Origin: AC-32 sp963754265
GTDB taxonomy: Bacteria > Actinomycetota > Thermoleophilia > Gaiellales > Gaiellaceae
Length of the DNA stretch: 64,000 bases
Direction: 5' to 3'
Assembly (NCBI GenBank): GCA_963754265.1
Contig: CAVWFB010000001.1
Span: 186,001 to 250,000, forward strand
Shown: positions 15,872-25,596 of the stretch, one piece after another
Numbering within the stretch: position 1 is the stretch's first letter
Layout: every line of letters begins with the position of its first letter
Position numbers and translations under genes: made by a program
Notes under the pieces: generated by a model
Databases searched by the model: none
Told to the model about the DNA's origin: nothing
The model's input: the letters and a program-made list of their open reading frames with translations, nothing else

Positions 15872-18800
15872 CGAACCCAGAGCTGGTCGAACAACATCCC
15901 TAGCCCCGACGGGGTGTACTGGTAGTTGCCGACCCGCTTCGAGAGCACATCGACGACCTTCGGGTTGACGAGCGGCACCCACGGAGCTTCGTTGACAGTC
16001 TCCTGATCGATGCGCTCCCACAGGGTGCGCGCCGACTCGGCACTGGTCACCTGCTGCGCGAGGGCGTGTCCAACCTGCCGGTCGATTCGGGGATCGCAGA
16101 ACTCGGAGGCGTTCGAGTTCACGGGGCTGGCGGGGACATACGACGCGCAGGTGAAGAGCGCGTTGAAGAAGCCCGAGGCCGTCGGATAGTCGGTGATCCA
16201 TTCGTACGTGCCGATCTGCGCTCCGCTCCGGGAGTCGTAGGCCTTTGCGAAGTAGTCGGTTTCCGGCAATCGTCTTCGTCGACGACGCGGTAGCCAAGCG
16301 ACCGCAGCAACTGAGCGGCATACGGACCGAGAGCGCCCAGGCCACCCCAGGACCAGTACCGGATCTTCATTCCACGGGTACCCGAACGAGCCACGAGCGA
16401 ACGGGCCTTCGCGAGGTCGGGCGCCGTCCACACCGACGAGAGGCCGGCGCTGAACGGGCAATAGGGCCGGTAGCCGGGGAAATGCGGAGGGAGGATCTGG
16501 CAGGTCGTCTGGGCCACAGCCGGTCCGCCGAGCGCCGTAACGGCGGCAGCACGATCGGCGGCGAAGTTCAGCGCCCTGCGTACGTCGAGATTGTTGAAGG
16601 GCGGAAGCCGCGTATTGAGGAAGAGCGCAATCGTCGCCGCCTGCGGGTTCGTGTGCACCTGGCTCGCGTACCGGGTCGTGAGCACATCCATCCTGGCCGC
16701 GGAAGGCGGATTCTCGGATTGAGCGGTGCTGAAGGCGTCCGCCTTGCCACGAATCACCTCGTCGACCGCCTCATCGGGCGTACCCCCGATCTCGGACGAC
16801 GATGTCGTCCGGATATCCGTCCGGCTGTGCGGCCTTCGACCACTCGTGGAAATACGGGTTGCGAACGAGCTTGAGGAAGTGGTCGGGCCGGTACCGGGCG
16901 ACCATGTACGGCCCGGTCGCCGGCAGGCCGTGCGTCCCGGTCTCCCGTGGCGGGACTCCTGCGGGGAGAACATAGGCGAAATCGAGCGCGAGCTGGTACA
17001 GAAAGTCCGGATCGGGGGCACTGAGATGGAAGGTGACCGTCCGGGCGGCGTCGTTCGCAACGATCCCACGCGAGAGGTCGCAGCGCCGTCGATTCTTCTT
17101 GCACCGGGCCGCGCCGACGATGCCGTCGTAGTACTGGACCGGAAGCTGGCCGATCTTGTAGTCGCGCTCGAACGTGGCGCGGAAATCCGAGGCCTTGACG
17201 GGTCGTCCGTTCGAGTAGCGAATGTTCGGCCGAAGGCGGAAGGTGTATGCCTTGCCCCGTTCGTCGGGGTCGGGAGCGAGACCGCGAGGTCGGGCACGAG
17301 CTGTGTCCCTGCGAAGCCGCTCGTCTGGTTGAAGGCCACCAGGCCGTCGTTCGTCATGCGCAGCAGCGGCCAAGGCGGTCGAGTCGTAGGCGACGGCCGT
17401 GTCGATCGAGTCGGTGCCGCGATTCATGCGCACGGTCAGCGTGCCGCCGCGGTGGCCCGCCCGGAATGACGAACGGCCACCAGCAGGTCGCCGCCGGCGA
17501 CGGCCACGCCCTGCGGCCGGTTCCCGACGTTGATCCGCTGCGCGACCTGATTCGTACGCGGGTCGATCCGCGTCAGGGTCCCGCCGAACTCGTTGCTCAC
17601 CCACACGCCACGTGCCCCGACGGTGACCGCCGCTGGGACCGTCTCCGGTCGCTACGAGCGCCGCCTGAAGGCGTTCGTCTCCGGATCGATTCGCGTGACC
17701 GTGCCGTCGAGGCTGTTCGCAACCCAGACGGCGCCGTCCCCGAACGCGATTCCGGTCGGGCCATTGCCGACCCCGATCGTCGCGATCTGCTCACCCGTCT
17801 CTGGGTCGATGCGCACGACGCGGTTCGCGCCTCGCTGGGTTGCCCAGAGGCTTCCGTCACCGAACGCGAGGTCGGTGGCCGGGATCTGCAGCGTCTTCGG
17901 TCGGTTTGCCCGAAGTCGGCGTCGATCCTCGTGATCGTCCCGTCGCTGCGTGTTCGCGACCCAGATCGAGCCGCTCGCCGAAGGCGATGCCGAGGGGGCC
18001 ATTACCCACGTCGATCGTCTGGACGACGGTGTTCGTCCGAGGATCGATCCGGGAGACGGTGCCATCCAGGCTGTTGGTGACCCAGACGGCGCCGTTTCCG
18101 ATCGCGATCCCGCTCGGACTGTTGCCGACGGGGATCGTCTCGACGACGCTCTTGGTCGCGGGATCGATCCTCGAGACGCTGTGGCCGTCGGCGTTCGCGA
18201 CCCAGATGGCGCCCTGGCCCGACCGCGACGGCGGTGGGGCTCGCGCCGACGCCGGCGTCGGCGACGAGATCGGCCCGAGCCGCGGTCGAAGAAGGCCAAG
18301 CGAGTCGCCGAGCGGCGGCCTCGACTGATCCTCCTCCGCCACCTTGGCCGAAGGCGAAGATCGGAATCGCGACAGCCGCTGCGATCACGCCGGCCAGCGC
18401 GCCGACGAGGATCGCCCGCCGCCGGAGGGGACGTGCCTGCGCGACCTTCTCGGCAGACAGTGGCGGGAAGTCGGTCTGGAGCCCGTCGATGTCGAGCTGG
18501 AACAGTCGCTCGGGCCGGTCGATGTCCTTGAGCTTGTACGTGCCGAGCTCTCGAACGGCGACCCCGTCGACTTCGTCTTCGACCAGCTCGCGAGTCGGGC
18601 TCGAGAGCAGCACTTGCCCGCCGTGCGCGACGGCGCCGATGCGAGCGGCCCTGTGTACCCCGAGGCCGACGTAGCGCTCGTCGCCGACGGTCGGGCTCGC
18701 CTGTGTGCAGGCCCATGCGCACCCGGACGTCGGCCCCGTCAGGCCAGTCCTGCTCCGCGAGCGCGCGTTGAGCCGCGACGGCTGCGCCGAGCGCCGCATT

Positions 18801-19001
18801 CGCGCGCCCGAAGGCGAAGAAGAACGAGTCCCCCTGTGTGTCGACCTCGCGGCCGTCGTACGCGCTCGCCGCGTCGCGAAGGATGCGGCGGTGTTCCTCG
18901 AGCACCGCCGCGTAACGCTCACCGAGCAATTTGAGCAGGCGCGTCGACCCCTCGATGTCCGTGAAGAGGAGGGTGACAGTCCCTTGCGGGAGCTCGGCCA
19001 C
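15868..19001 (-). pseudogene. Broken gene: class III cyclase - TM helix - beta-propeller - family-5 solute-binding domain
   Basis: Read with frame changes, one long protein of about 1040 residues emerges. Residues 1-170: class III adenylate/guanylate cyclase (LLFTDIEGSTRLLKLLGE, VDTQGDSFFFAFGR, MGLHTGEP then TVGDERYVGLGVHRAARI). Near residue 215: one helix (AILVGALAGVIAAAVAIPIF). Then NHL/YVTN-type propeller repeats (GAIWVANADGHSVSRIDPAT, GAVWVTNSLDGTVSRIDPRT, GAVWVANSLDGTVTRIDPET). Then an oligopeptide/nickel-type binding domain (RPNIRYSNGRPVKASDF, TCQILPPHFPGYRPYCPF, TASGFFNALFTCASY), ending at 15868. At least ten frame changes are needed (for example near 18692, 18230, 17950, 17660, 17270, 16790, 16270), yet the domains stay well conserved. 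This means either a recently decayed gene or local indel errors. Start ATG 19001. If intact: a one-protein receptor making cAMP in response to an extracellular ligand. Confidence 0.85.
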
Positions 19002-19040
19002 ACGTTAGGCGTACGCCCTCGTTACGGCTGTGTCAAGCGG

Positions 19041-20141
19041 CTAGAGGTTGCCGCGGAGCGCCTGCTCGCGCTCGATCGACTCGAAGAGGGCCTTGAAGTT
19101 GCCCTCGCCGAACGTGGTCGCGCCGTGGCGCTCGATCACCTCGAAGAACACCGTCGGCCGGTCCTGTGCGGTCTTCGTGAAGATCTGGAGCAGATAGCCG
19201 TCCTCGTCCCGGTCGGCGAGGATCTTCAGGCGCTCCAGGTCCGAGTAGTCCTCGCCGATCTCGCCGACCCGCCCCTGGACCTCCTCGTAGTAGGCGTCCG
19301 GAGTGTCGAGGAAGAGCACGCCTCGCTCCTTCATCGCCGCGACCGTGCGGACGATGTCCTCGCTCTGCAGCGCGATGTGCTGGACGCCGGGCCCGTGGTT
19401 GAACTCGAGGTACTCCTCGATTTGGCTCTTGCGCTTGCCCTCGGCGGGCTCGTTGATCGGGAACTTGATCTTGCCGCTTCCGTCAGCCATCACCTTCGAC
19501 ATCAGGGCCGAGTACTCGGTCTGGATCTGGTCGTCGCCGAAATGGACGATGTTCGTCATCCCGAAGACCCGCTCGTAGAAGCCGACCCAGTGGTCCATGC
19601 GGCCGAGCTCGACGTTGCCGACGACGTGGTCGAGCGCCATGAGCCCCACTCCGCCGCGGGCGTGTCCGTTCTCGGCCGTCGACACGTAGCCGGGCAGGAA
19701 CGGCCCCGCGTAGCCGTGGCGGTCGACGAAGTAGTGGACGACGTCGCCGTAGGTGCCGATCGCGGCGAGCTCGACGCGGCCGAAGTCGTCCTCGACCCAA
19801 CGCGGCTCCTCGATTCCGCGCGCCCCGCGCTGCACGGCCTGGCGGTAGGCCTCGGCGGCGCTCGGCACCTGGAGCGCGATCGTCTTCGCCCCGTCGCCGT
19901 GCCGGCACGCGAACTGCGTGACCTCGCTGTCGGCGCGCAGCCCGCTCGTGACTACCAGCCGGATCTCACCCTGCTCGAGCACATACGAGGCGCGGTCGCG
20001 GACACCGGTCTCGGGGCCCGCGTAGGCGGTCGTCGTGAACCCGAGCGCGTGCTCGTAGAAGTACGCGGCCTGCTTTGCGTTTCCGACCCAGAGCTCGACG
20101 TGATCCCAGCCTTCCAACGGCATGAAGTCGCCTGAGCTCAT
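19041..20141 (-). CDS. hpd: 4-hydroxyphenylpyruvate dioxygenase
   Basis: Fe(II) enzyme turning 4-hydroxyphenylpyruvate into homogentisate, 366 aa, the usual bacterial length. Two vicinal-oxygen-chelate halves are visible (WDHVELWVGNAKQAAYFY; LDHVVGNVELGRMDHWVGFY). The iron ligands match the family pattern: His in ALDHVVGNV, His in GVQHIALQSEDIV, Glu in VFFEVIERHGA near the C-terminus. It precedes hmgA in the pathway but is separated from it by 8 kb. Upstream start context: ATG 20141 with no other gene within 50 bases. Confidence 0.96.
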   Translation of the reverse strand: MSSGDFMPLEGWDHVELWVGNAKQAAYFYEHALGFTTTAYAGPETGVRDRASYVLEQGEIRLVVTSGLRADSEVTQFACRHGDGAKTIALQVPSAAEAYRQAVQRGARGIEEPRWVEDDFGRVELAAIGTYGDVVHYFVDRHGYAGPFLPGYVSTAENGHARGGVGLMALDHVVGNVELGRMDHWVGFYERVFGMTNIVHFGDDQIQTEYSALMSKVMADGSGKIKFPINEPAEGKRKSQIEEYLEFNHGPGVQHIALQSEDIVRTVAAMKERGVLFLDTPDAYYEEVQGRVGEIGEDYSDLERLKILADRDEDGYLLQIFTKTAQDRPTVFFEVIERHGATTFGEGNFKALFESIEREQALRGNL

Positions 20142-20196
20142 GAGCTCATCGTACTCGGGTCAGGAAGGACCGGACCAGTCGAACGGGATGTGCCTG

Positions 20197-21723
20197 TCAA
20201 CGCCGAACCGCGGCGGGCTGAGGCGAGGCCTCGTCCCCAACCGGCGCGTCCTCGAACCCGTGGCGCAGAGGCACCTCCCGCACCCAGAGCAGCGAGATCA
20301 GGAAGACGATGCCACAGACCCCCGCGGCGAACAGGAACGCAGGCGTGATCGCGTTCGCGAGCGCCACCCGGCCGGCCTGCGGAAGGCGGTGGATCACGGT
20401 GCCCTCCGTGCGGATGTTCTCCGGGAGCCGCTGGTTCACGATCACCCCCATCAGCGCCACGCCGAGCGTCGCGCCGATCGAGCGTGAGAACTGCGTCAGC
20501 GCGGTCGCCGTGCCCATGGCCGAGCGCGACACGGTGTTCTGCACCGAGAGGACGAAGATCTGCATCATCATGCCGAGCCCGATCCCGGCGATCACCATGT
20601 TGCGGGCCGCCTCGGCGTTGGTGCTGTTAACGCCCATCCGCCAGAGGAGAAGCTCACCCAGCCCGAGGACCAGCGGGCCGATGAGCGTGTTCGGCCGGTA
20701 GCGGCCGGTGCGCGAGACGATCTGCCCAGAGATGAAGCTCGTGGTCACCGCGCCCAACAGCAGCGGCGTCAGGACCACGCCGGACGAGGTGGCCGAGGTG
20801 CCGATCACACCCTGCACGAAGAGCGGCACGTAGCTGATCGTGCCGAACATCGCCATGCCCACGAACGCCATGCACGCGACGCTGGCCGCAACGGTTTGGT
20901 TACGCAGCAGGTCGAACGGCAGGATCGGCTCCGGTACCCGCCGCTCCCAGAGCCCGAAGATGGTGAGCAGCACGACCGACGCAGTGAGCGCGCCGAGCAC
21001 GTACCCGGAGCCCCACGGGTAGTCGCGCCCGCCCCAGACCAGCCCGAGCAGGAGCGAGGCCGTACCCAGCGCGAGGATCCCCGCGCCGAGCCAATCGATG
21101 TAGTGCTCCCGCTTGGCACGGCGCCTCGGCATCGTGATCAGGATCACGACCAGCGCGAGGGCGCCGACCGGCAGGTTGACATAGAAGATCCAGCGCCAGC
21201 TCGCGTTGTCCACGATGAAGCCCCCGATCAGCGGCCCCGCGATCGAGGCGGCTGCGAAGACCGAGCCGATCAGCCCCTGGTAGCGGCCGCGGTCGCGCGG
21301 AGGCACGATCATCCCGACCATCGCCAGGGTGAGCGGAAAGATCCCGCCGGCGCCGACGCCCTGGATCGCGCGGAAGACGACGAGCTCGACCATGTTCTGC
21401 GCCGCTCCGCAGAGCGCAGAGCCGACGAGGAAGATCGAGATCGCCACGATGAAGAGCGGCTTGCGCCCGTAGACGTCGCCGAGCCTGCCGTACAGCGGCA
21501 CCGTGACCGTCGAGCCGAGCATGTAGGCGGTGAAGACCCACGCGTACTGCGTGATCCCGCCGAGCTCGGAGACGACCCTCGGCAGTGCAGTCGCGACGAT
21601 CGTCTGGTCGAGCGCGGCCAGCAGCAGCGCGATCATCAACCCCGAGTAGATCGCGAGGATCCGCCCGATCGAGTACTGGTAGCCGGGCGGCGTCCGGGCC
21701 AGTCGCGCGCGAATCGGGGTCAT
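20197..21723 (-). CDS. MFS drug exporter, DHA2 (EmrB/QacA) family, 14 TM
   Basis: 508 aa from ATG 21723, whose ATGA overlaps the upstream EamA gene. Motif A is YGRLGDVYGRKPLF and helix 1 carries the DHA2 motif LDQTIVATALPRVVSELGG; motif C is FAAASIAGPLIGGFIV. About 14 hydrophobic segments. Proton-driven efflux of lipophilic compounds is the family role. No TetR or MarR regulator sits directly next to it. Longer readings upstream of 21723 overlap the EamA gene and are rejected. Confidence 0.93.
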   Translation of the reverse strand: MTPIRARLARTPPGYQYSIGRILAIYSGLMIALLLAALDQTIVATALPRVVSELGGITQYAWVFTAYMLGSTVTVPLYGRLGDVYGRKPLFIVAISIFLVGSALCGAAQNMVELVVFRAIQGVGAGGIFPLTLAMVGMIVPPRDRGRYQGLIGSVFAAASIAGPLIGGFIVDNASWRWIFYVNLPVGALALVVILITMPRRRAKREHYIDWLGAGILALGTASLLLGLVWGGRDYPWGSGYVLGALTASVVLLTIFGLWERRVPEPILPFDLLRNQTVAASVACMAFVGMAMFGTISYVPLFVQGVIGTSATSSGVVLTPLLLGAVTTSFISGQIVSRTGRYRPNTLIGPLVLGLGELLLWRMGVNSTNAEAARNMVIAGIGLGMMMQIFVLSVQNTVSRSAMGTATALTQFSRSIGATLGVALMGVIVNQRLPENIRTEGTVIHRLPQAGRVALANAITPAFLFAAGVCGIVFLISLLWVREVPLRHGFEDAPVGDEASPQPAAVRR

Positions 21724-22622
21724 GCCGTCACGGTATCGACGGTCAGGCGGCGCGAGCTGCGTGAGAGCAGAATCCCGCCTGCGATTGCGATCCCGCCGAC
21801 GATCTGCACCCTCGTCATCGACTCGTCGAGGATCAGGAGCGAGAAGAAGGCGGCCAGGAACGGCTGCAGATTCGCGAAGACCGAAGCGCGCGACGGGCCC
21901 ACCCGGCTGATCGCGCCGAACCAGAGCAGGTTGGCCACCACCAGCGGCCCGACGATCGCGAAGGCGAGCGAAAGCCAGACCCTCGCGCCGACGCTGCCGT
22001 AGTCCTGGTTCAGCAGCTGCTGCGAGCCGACGAGGACGAGTGGCACCGTGCCCATCGCGAACGCGAGCGAGCTGATGCGCAGCGTCGAGTACCGCTGCAG
22101 GAGCGGCGAGACCGCCACCGTGTACCAGGCCCAGGTGGCCGAAGCCACAAGGCCGAACAGGTCGCCCCACAGCTGGCCCGAGAAGCCGCCGCCCGAGCCC
22201 AGGGCGACAAGCGCTGCTCCCCCGAACGCCAGCGTCGCAGCGACCCAGAACCGGGAGCCGAAGCGCTCGATGCCGAGTGCCCAGGCGAAGAGCCCGGTCA
22301 GCACGGGCAGCGTCCCGAACAGGAGCGCGACCGTCGTCGCCGTCGTGAGCTTGATCGCGTAGGAGAAGGCGAGCTGGTTCAGGAAGATCCCGATCAGCGC
22401 GGCGCTCGCGAGCATCAGGAGGTCGCTGCGCCTGACCGCGAACGAGCGCTCGCGGGCCCAGGTGAGCGCTGCGAAGAGGATCCCTGCGCCGCCGAAGCGG
22501 AAGCAGCTGTACGCAATCGGCGCGAAACCGTGGGAGATGACGTACTTGGTGACCGTGAAGTTGAGCGCCCAGAGCGTCACGGTCGCCAGCAGCAACAGAT
22601 CGGCAAGCTCCGGGCGACGCAT
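21720..22622 (-). CDS. EamA/DMT-family transporter
   Basis: 300 aa from ATG 22622 (MRRPELADLLLLATVTLWAL). Ten hydrophobic segments in two EamA repeats, e.g. TLWALNFTVTKYVISHG at the start of the first and ASATWAWYTVAVSPLLQR in the second. These carry out metabolite, often amino acid, efflux. The alternative start 27 codons upstream would overlap the divergent gene at 22654. Coupled to the DHA2 exporter downstream. Confidence 0.9.
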   Translation of the reverse strand: MRRPELADLLLLATVTLWALNFTVTKYVISHGFAPIAYSCFRFGGAGILFAALTWARERSFAVRRSDLLMLASAALIGIFLNQLAFSYAIKLTTATTVALLFGTLPVLTGLFAWALGIERFGSRFWVAATLAFGGAALVALGSGGGFSGQLWGDLFGLVASATWAWYTVAVSPLLQRYSTLRISSLAFAMGTVPLVLVGSQQLLNQDYGSVGARVWLSLAFAIVGPLVVANLLWFGAISRVGPSRASVFANLQPFLAAFFSLLILDESMTRVQIVGGIAIAGGILLSRSSRRLTVDTVTA

Positions 22623-22653
22623 CTCTTCGACACTACCCAGTAGGCTTTTCGCC

Positions 22654-22932
22654 ATGCCGGAGCCGACCACCGACGACATCGACGCGCTCGTCGCGCCGGC
22701 CACACCGCACTTCGCCTACCAGCTTCGCGCCCGGGTCGAAGAGCTCGTGCTGGACCTCCCCGAGGATCACGACGTGCGCCGTTATGCCCACGTGCAGATG
22801 GACCTGCTCGACCGGCTCGGGCACGCGTCTTCGAAGGCGAGGGAGGGCCCGCGTGTGCCGCGCGATCGCCCCGGGTGGGAAGAGATCCCGAGCGCCGCGC
22901 CCGCGGACGAACCGCTCCCGCCGAGGCGATGA
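22654..22932 (+). CDS. Small conserved-looking protein of unknown function
   Basis: 92 aa, acidic N-terminal half with a helix-rich segment (FAYQLRARVEELVLDLPEDH) and a Pro/Arg-rich tail. No membrane segment or signal. It overlaps the following SDR start (ATGA), so it is expressed with an SDR and a methyltransferase. Function not recognised; it could be a partner of the SDR. Confidence 0.65.
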   Translation: MPEPTTDDIDALVAPATPHFAYQLRARVEELVLDLPEDHDVRRYAHVQMDLLDRLGHASSKAREGPRVPRDRPGWEEIPSAAPADEPLPPRR

Positions 22933-23666
22933 CGTTCGACGGCGCGTCCGTCCTCGTGACGGGCGGCTCGCGGGGGATCGGGAAGGCGATCGCGCTGCGC
23001 TTCGCCGAGCTCGGGGCCAAGCGGGTCGCGGTCGGCTACCTCCGTAACGACAAGGCCGCCGAGGCGACCGCTGAGGAGCTGCGCGGCGCCGGCACCGAGC
23101 CGCTGCTCGTGCGCGGCAATGTCGCCTCCGAGCGGGTAGCGCAGGAGGCGGCGGAGCTCGGCCCGTTCGACGTGCTCGTCCACAACGCCGCCACCGGCGT
23201 GATCAGGCCGGCGCTCGAGACCGAGGACAAGCACTGGGACTGGACGCTGAACGCGAACGCGAGAGCGCTGCTCACGCTCACGCGCGCGTGCGCGCCGCAG
23301 ATGCCCGAAGGCTCGTCGGTGATCGGCGTCTCGAGCCTGGGCTCGACGCGCGTGCTCGAGAACTACGTGCTCGTCGGGGTCTCGAAGGCGGCGCTCGAGG
23401 CGGTCGTCCGCTACCTCGCCGTCGAGCTCGCCCCGCGAGGGATCCGCGCGAACGCCGTCTCGGCCGGCGTGGTCGAGACCGGCGCCCTCGACCACTTCCC
23501 GAACAGGGAGCAAATGATCTCGAGCGGGCTCAAGCGGACCCCGGCCGGCCGGCTCGTCGAGCCGCGCGACGTGGCGGACGCCGTCTGCTTCCTCTGCTCG
23601 CCCGAGGCCGAGATGGTGCGCGGCCAGACCCTCGTCGTCGACGGCGGCTTCTCGCTGCTCGCCTGA
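22929..23666 (+). CDS. Short-chain dehydrogenase/reductase, FabG/FabL-like
   Basis: 245 aa. Classical SDR: cofactor motif VLVTGGSRGIGKAIALRF (TGxxxGIG), NAATG after strand 4 (HNAATGVIRPAL), catalytic SSLGSTRVLENYVLVGVSKAA with Tyr and Lys spaced YxxxxxxK as in the FabL/InhA-like extended pattern instead of YxxxK, and a C-terminal GQTLVVDGGFSLLA. The unusual spacing points to an enoyl-ACP reductase-like (FabL) enzyme more than to a ketoreductase. It is in an overlapping operon with the gene before and the methyltransferase after. Confidence 0.88.
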   Translation: MTFDGASVLVTGGSRGIGKAIALRFAELGAKRVAVGYLRNDKAAEATAEELRGAGTEPLLVRGNVASERVAQEAAELGPFDVLVHNAATGVIRPALETEDKHWDWTLNANARALLTLTRACAPQMPEGSSVIGVSSLGSTRVLENYVLVGVSKAALEAVVRYLAVELAPRGIRANAVSAGVVETGALDHFPNREQMISSGLKRTPAGRLVEPRDVADAVCFLCSPEAEMVRGQTLVVDGGFSLLA

Positions 23667-24298
23667 TGGAGCCCACGGACACCAACCTGCGCGCCTGGGA
23701 GGAGGCGCACAAGCGGATCCGCCGCTCCTCCGCGCGCGGGAGCCGCACGCTGCCGAAGCCGGTGCGCGAGCGCCTTCCGGACATCGCGGGCCGCCACGTG
23801 CTCCATCTCGCGTGCGGGGCCGGGCGCGAGACCGCCGCGCTGATGAGCCTGGGCGCGCTCGTGACCGGGGTCGACTCGAACGAGAAGACGGTGATCGCCG
23901 CCCGCAAGCGCCTGCCCGACGCGGCGCTCGTGACCGCCTCGCCGGAGGCACTTCCCGTCGAGCTGCTGCGCGGGCGCTTCGACGTCGTCTATTCCTCGTG
24001 GGGCGCGCTCGCGGAGATCGGCGACCTCGAGGCCTGGTCGAACGGCATCGCGGGAGCCCTCAAGCGCGAAGGGATCCTCTTCCTCTACGACGAGCATCCC
24101 GTCGCCGCCTGCCTCGACCAGATGCTGCACTGGCACGAGAGCTACTTCGATGCCTGGCCGATCGGGCGCCTGGTTCACGCCCTCGGTGGCGCCGGCCTGG
24201 CCCTCGAGCGGCTCGAAGAGCTCCCCGACCCGAACCGCTGGGGCCGCCGCGAGGTGCGGGTGCCCGGCGACCTGATCGTCATCGCGCGCAAGCCGTAA
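23666..24298 (+). CDS. Class I SAM-dependent methyltransferase
   Basis: 210 aa starting in TGATG overlap with the SDR stop. SAM motif I is VLHLACGAGRETAAL and the acidic end of strand 2 is GVDSNEKTV; motif IV region FDVVYSSWGALAEIGD. The C-terminus (WHESYFDAWPIGRLVHAL) resembles methyltransferases acting on small molecules. The target is unknown. Confidence 0.85.
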   Translation: MEPTDTNLRAWEEAHKRIRRSSARGSRTLPKPVRERLPDIAGRHVLHLACGAGRETAALMSLGALVTGVDSNEKTVIAARKRLPDAALVTASPEALPVELLRGRFDVVYSSWGALAEIGDLEAWSNGIAGALKREGILFLYDEHPVAACLDQMLHWHESYFDAWPIGRLVHALGGAGLALERLEELPDPNRWGRREVRVPGDLIVIARKP

Positions 24299-24364
24299 GG
24301 GCAGGTCTCGGCCTCCCCCTGGGAGCAGCTTGTCGCTCCCGCCCCCGTCGAGTACATACCTCCC

Positions 24365-24589
24365 ATGGGAATGTCAGTGGGAGCGGGTGAGCGCGCGCTG
24401 AGCGAGCGGGAGCACGAGGTGCTCACCCTGCTCGCGGACGGTCTCAGCCTGCGGGAGGTTGGCGCCGAGCTCGTGCTCGGCCCCCGGGTCGTCGGGACGC
24501 ACGTCGAGCAGATCTACGACAAGCTCGGCGCCCGAACCCGTGCCCACGCGGTGGGGATCGCCTTCCGCGGCGGGCTGCTCGAGGCCTAG
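24365..24589 (+). CDS. Stand-alone LuxR/GerE helix-turn-helix protein
   Basis: 74 aa, essentially one GerE domain: LSEREHEVLTLLADGLSLREV, then recognition helix region VVGTHVEQIYDKLGARTRAHAV. No receiver, PAS or GAF domain is attached. ATG at 24365 or 24371 both fit. Its stop shares CTAG with the convergent aminotransferase. One of four such mini-LuxR proteins in the window; they may bind DNA as dimers with larger LuxR partners or act alone. Confidence 0.8.
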   Translation: MGMSVGAGERALSEREHEVLTLLADGLSLREVGAELVLGPRVVGTHVEQIYDKLGARTRAHAVGIAFRGGLLEA

Positions 24590-25596
24590 AGGAGTCGCTC
24601 CAGCGCCTCGTCCACGTCGTCCATGCCGATCGTCAGCGGCGGCGTGGCGGAGATGAGCGAACCGCCCGGGCCTGCGGGTACGACGATCACGCGTCGACGC
24701 CAGGCTTCCTTCCAGTCTCCCGCCTTCGCGCGCAGGAGCCCTGCTCCGTGCCAGCCCGCCTGCTCGAAGCGCTCGCCTGCGACCAGCACTCCGTCGAGGA
24801 GCTTCGGCACGGCGTCGAGGACGATCAGCGCCGCGGCGCACGCGAGCGGACTGCCGACGTGGGTGTGCGTGAGCACGTCCTCGGGCCCGAGGTTCCAGAC
24901 GGCCTCGAGCTCGGGACGAACGAAGAGCGCCGCGGAGATCGGCAGCCCGCCCCCGAGCGCCTTCCCGGTCAGGATCACGTCGGCCACGGCATCGGAGCAC
25001 CAGATCACGCCCGTCCGGCCGAGGCCGCAGTAGATCTCGTCGCAGACGAGCAGCGCGCCGGCCTCGTCGCAGCGTTCCCGCAGCGTCTCGAGGAACCCGT
25101 CGGGCGGCACCCGCGCGCCCCCGCGTCCCTGCACCGGCTCGACGATCACACACCCGGCATCCCCTGGGAGCGGCCCCGGATCCTCGCCGTAGGCGAAACG
25201 GTGCACCGGCCCTGGCAACCACGCGGCAAACGGCTCGCGAAAGGCCTCGAGCGAGGTCGCCGCGAGCGCCAGCAGCCCCGTGCCGTGGTAGGCGCCGTCG
25301 AAGGCGACGATCCCTGGCTTGCCGGTCGCGAGCAGCGCCGTCCGCAGCCCGATCTCGACCGCGTCCTCTCCCGTGACGCCGAGCTTCGACGGGCCGAGGC
25401 GCTCACGCAGCGCCGCGGTCACCGCTGCGTCGGCGAGGTCGCCGAGCGCGTGCACGACGGGCTGCGCCGCCCAGGCGGCGGAGATGAGCGGATTTCGATG
25501 GCCCAGCGCCGCGACGCCGAAGCCGCCCGAGAGATCGAGGTACTCGCGGCCATCCTCGTCCCAGACGCGGCACCCGTCGGCCCGCGCCCAGATCAC
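24586..25596 (-). CDS. Class III (ornithine/GABA/acetylornithine-type) aminotransferase, short N-terminus
   Basis: PLP enzyme, 336 aa from GTG 25596, against 390-450 for the family. Motifs are intact: RVWDEDGREYLDLSGGFGV, AFDGAYHGTGLLALAA, CVIVEPVQGRGG, LLVCDEIYCGLGRTG, and the PLP lysine in ILTGKALGGGLPISA. The N-terminal arm (about 30-40 residues) is missing. GTG overlaps the proline dehydrogenase stop (GTGA), so both enzymes are coupled; an ornithine or glutamate-semialdehyde-linked reaction in proline/arginine breakdown is the natural inference. Confidence 0.85.
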   Translation of the reverse strand: MIWARADGCRVWDEDGREYLDLSGGFGVAALGHRNPLISAAWAAQPVVHALGDLADAAVTAALRERLGPSKLGVTGEDAVEIGLRTALLATGKPGIVAFDGAYHGTGLLALAATSLEAFREPFAAWLPGPVHRFAYGEDPGPLPGDAGCVIVEPVQGRGGARVPPDGFLETLRERCDEAGALLVCDEIYCGLGRTGVIWCSDAVADVILTGKALGGGLPISAALFVRPELEAVWNLGPEDVLTHTHVGSPLACAAALIVLDAVPKLLDGVLVAGERFEQAGWHGAGLLRAKAGDWKEAWRRRVIVVPAGPGGSLISATPPLTIGMDDVDEALERLL

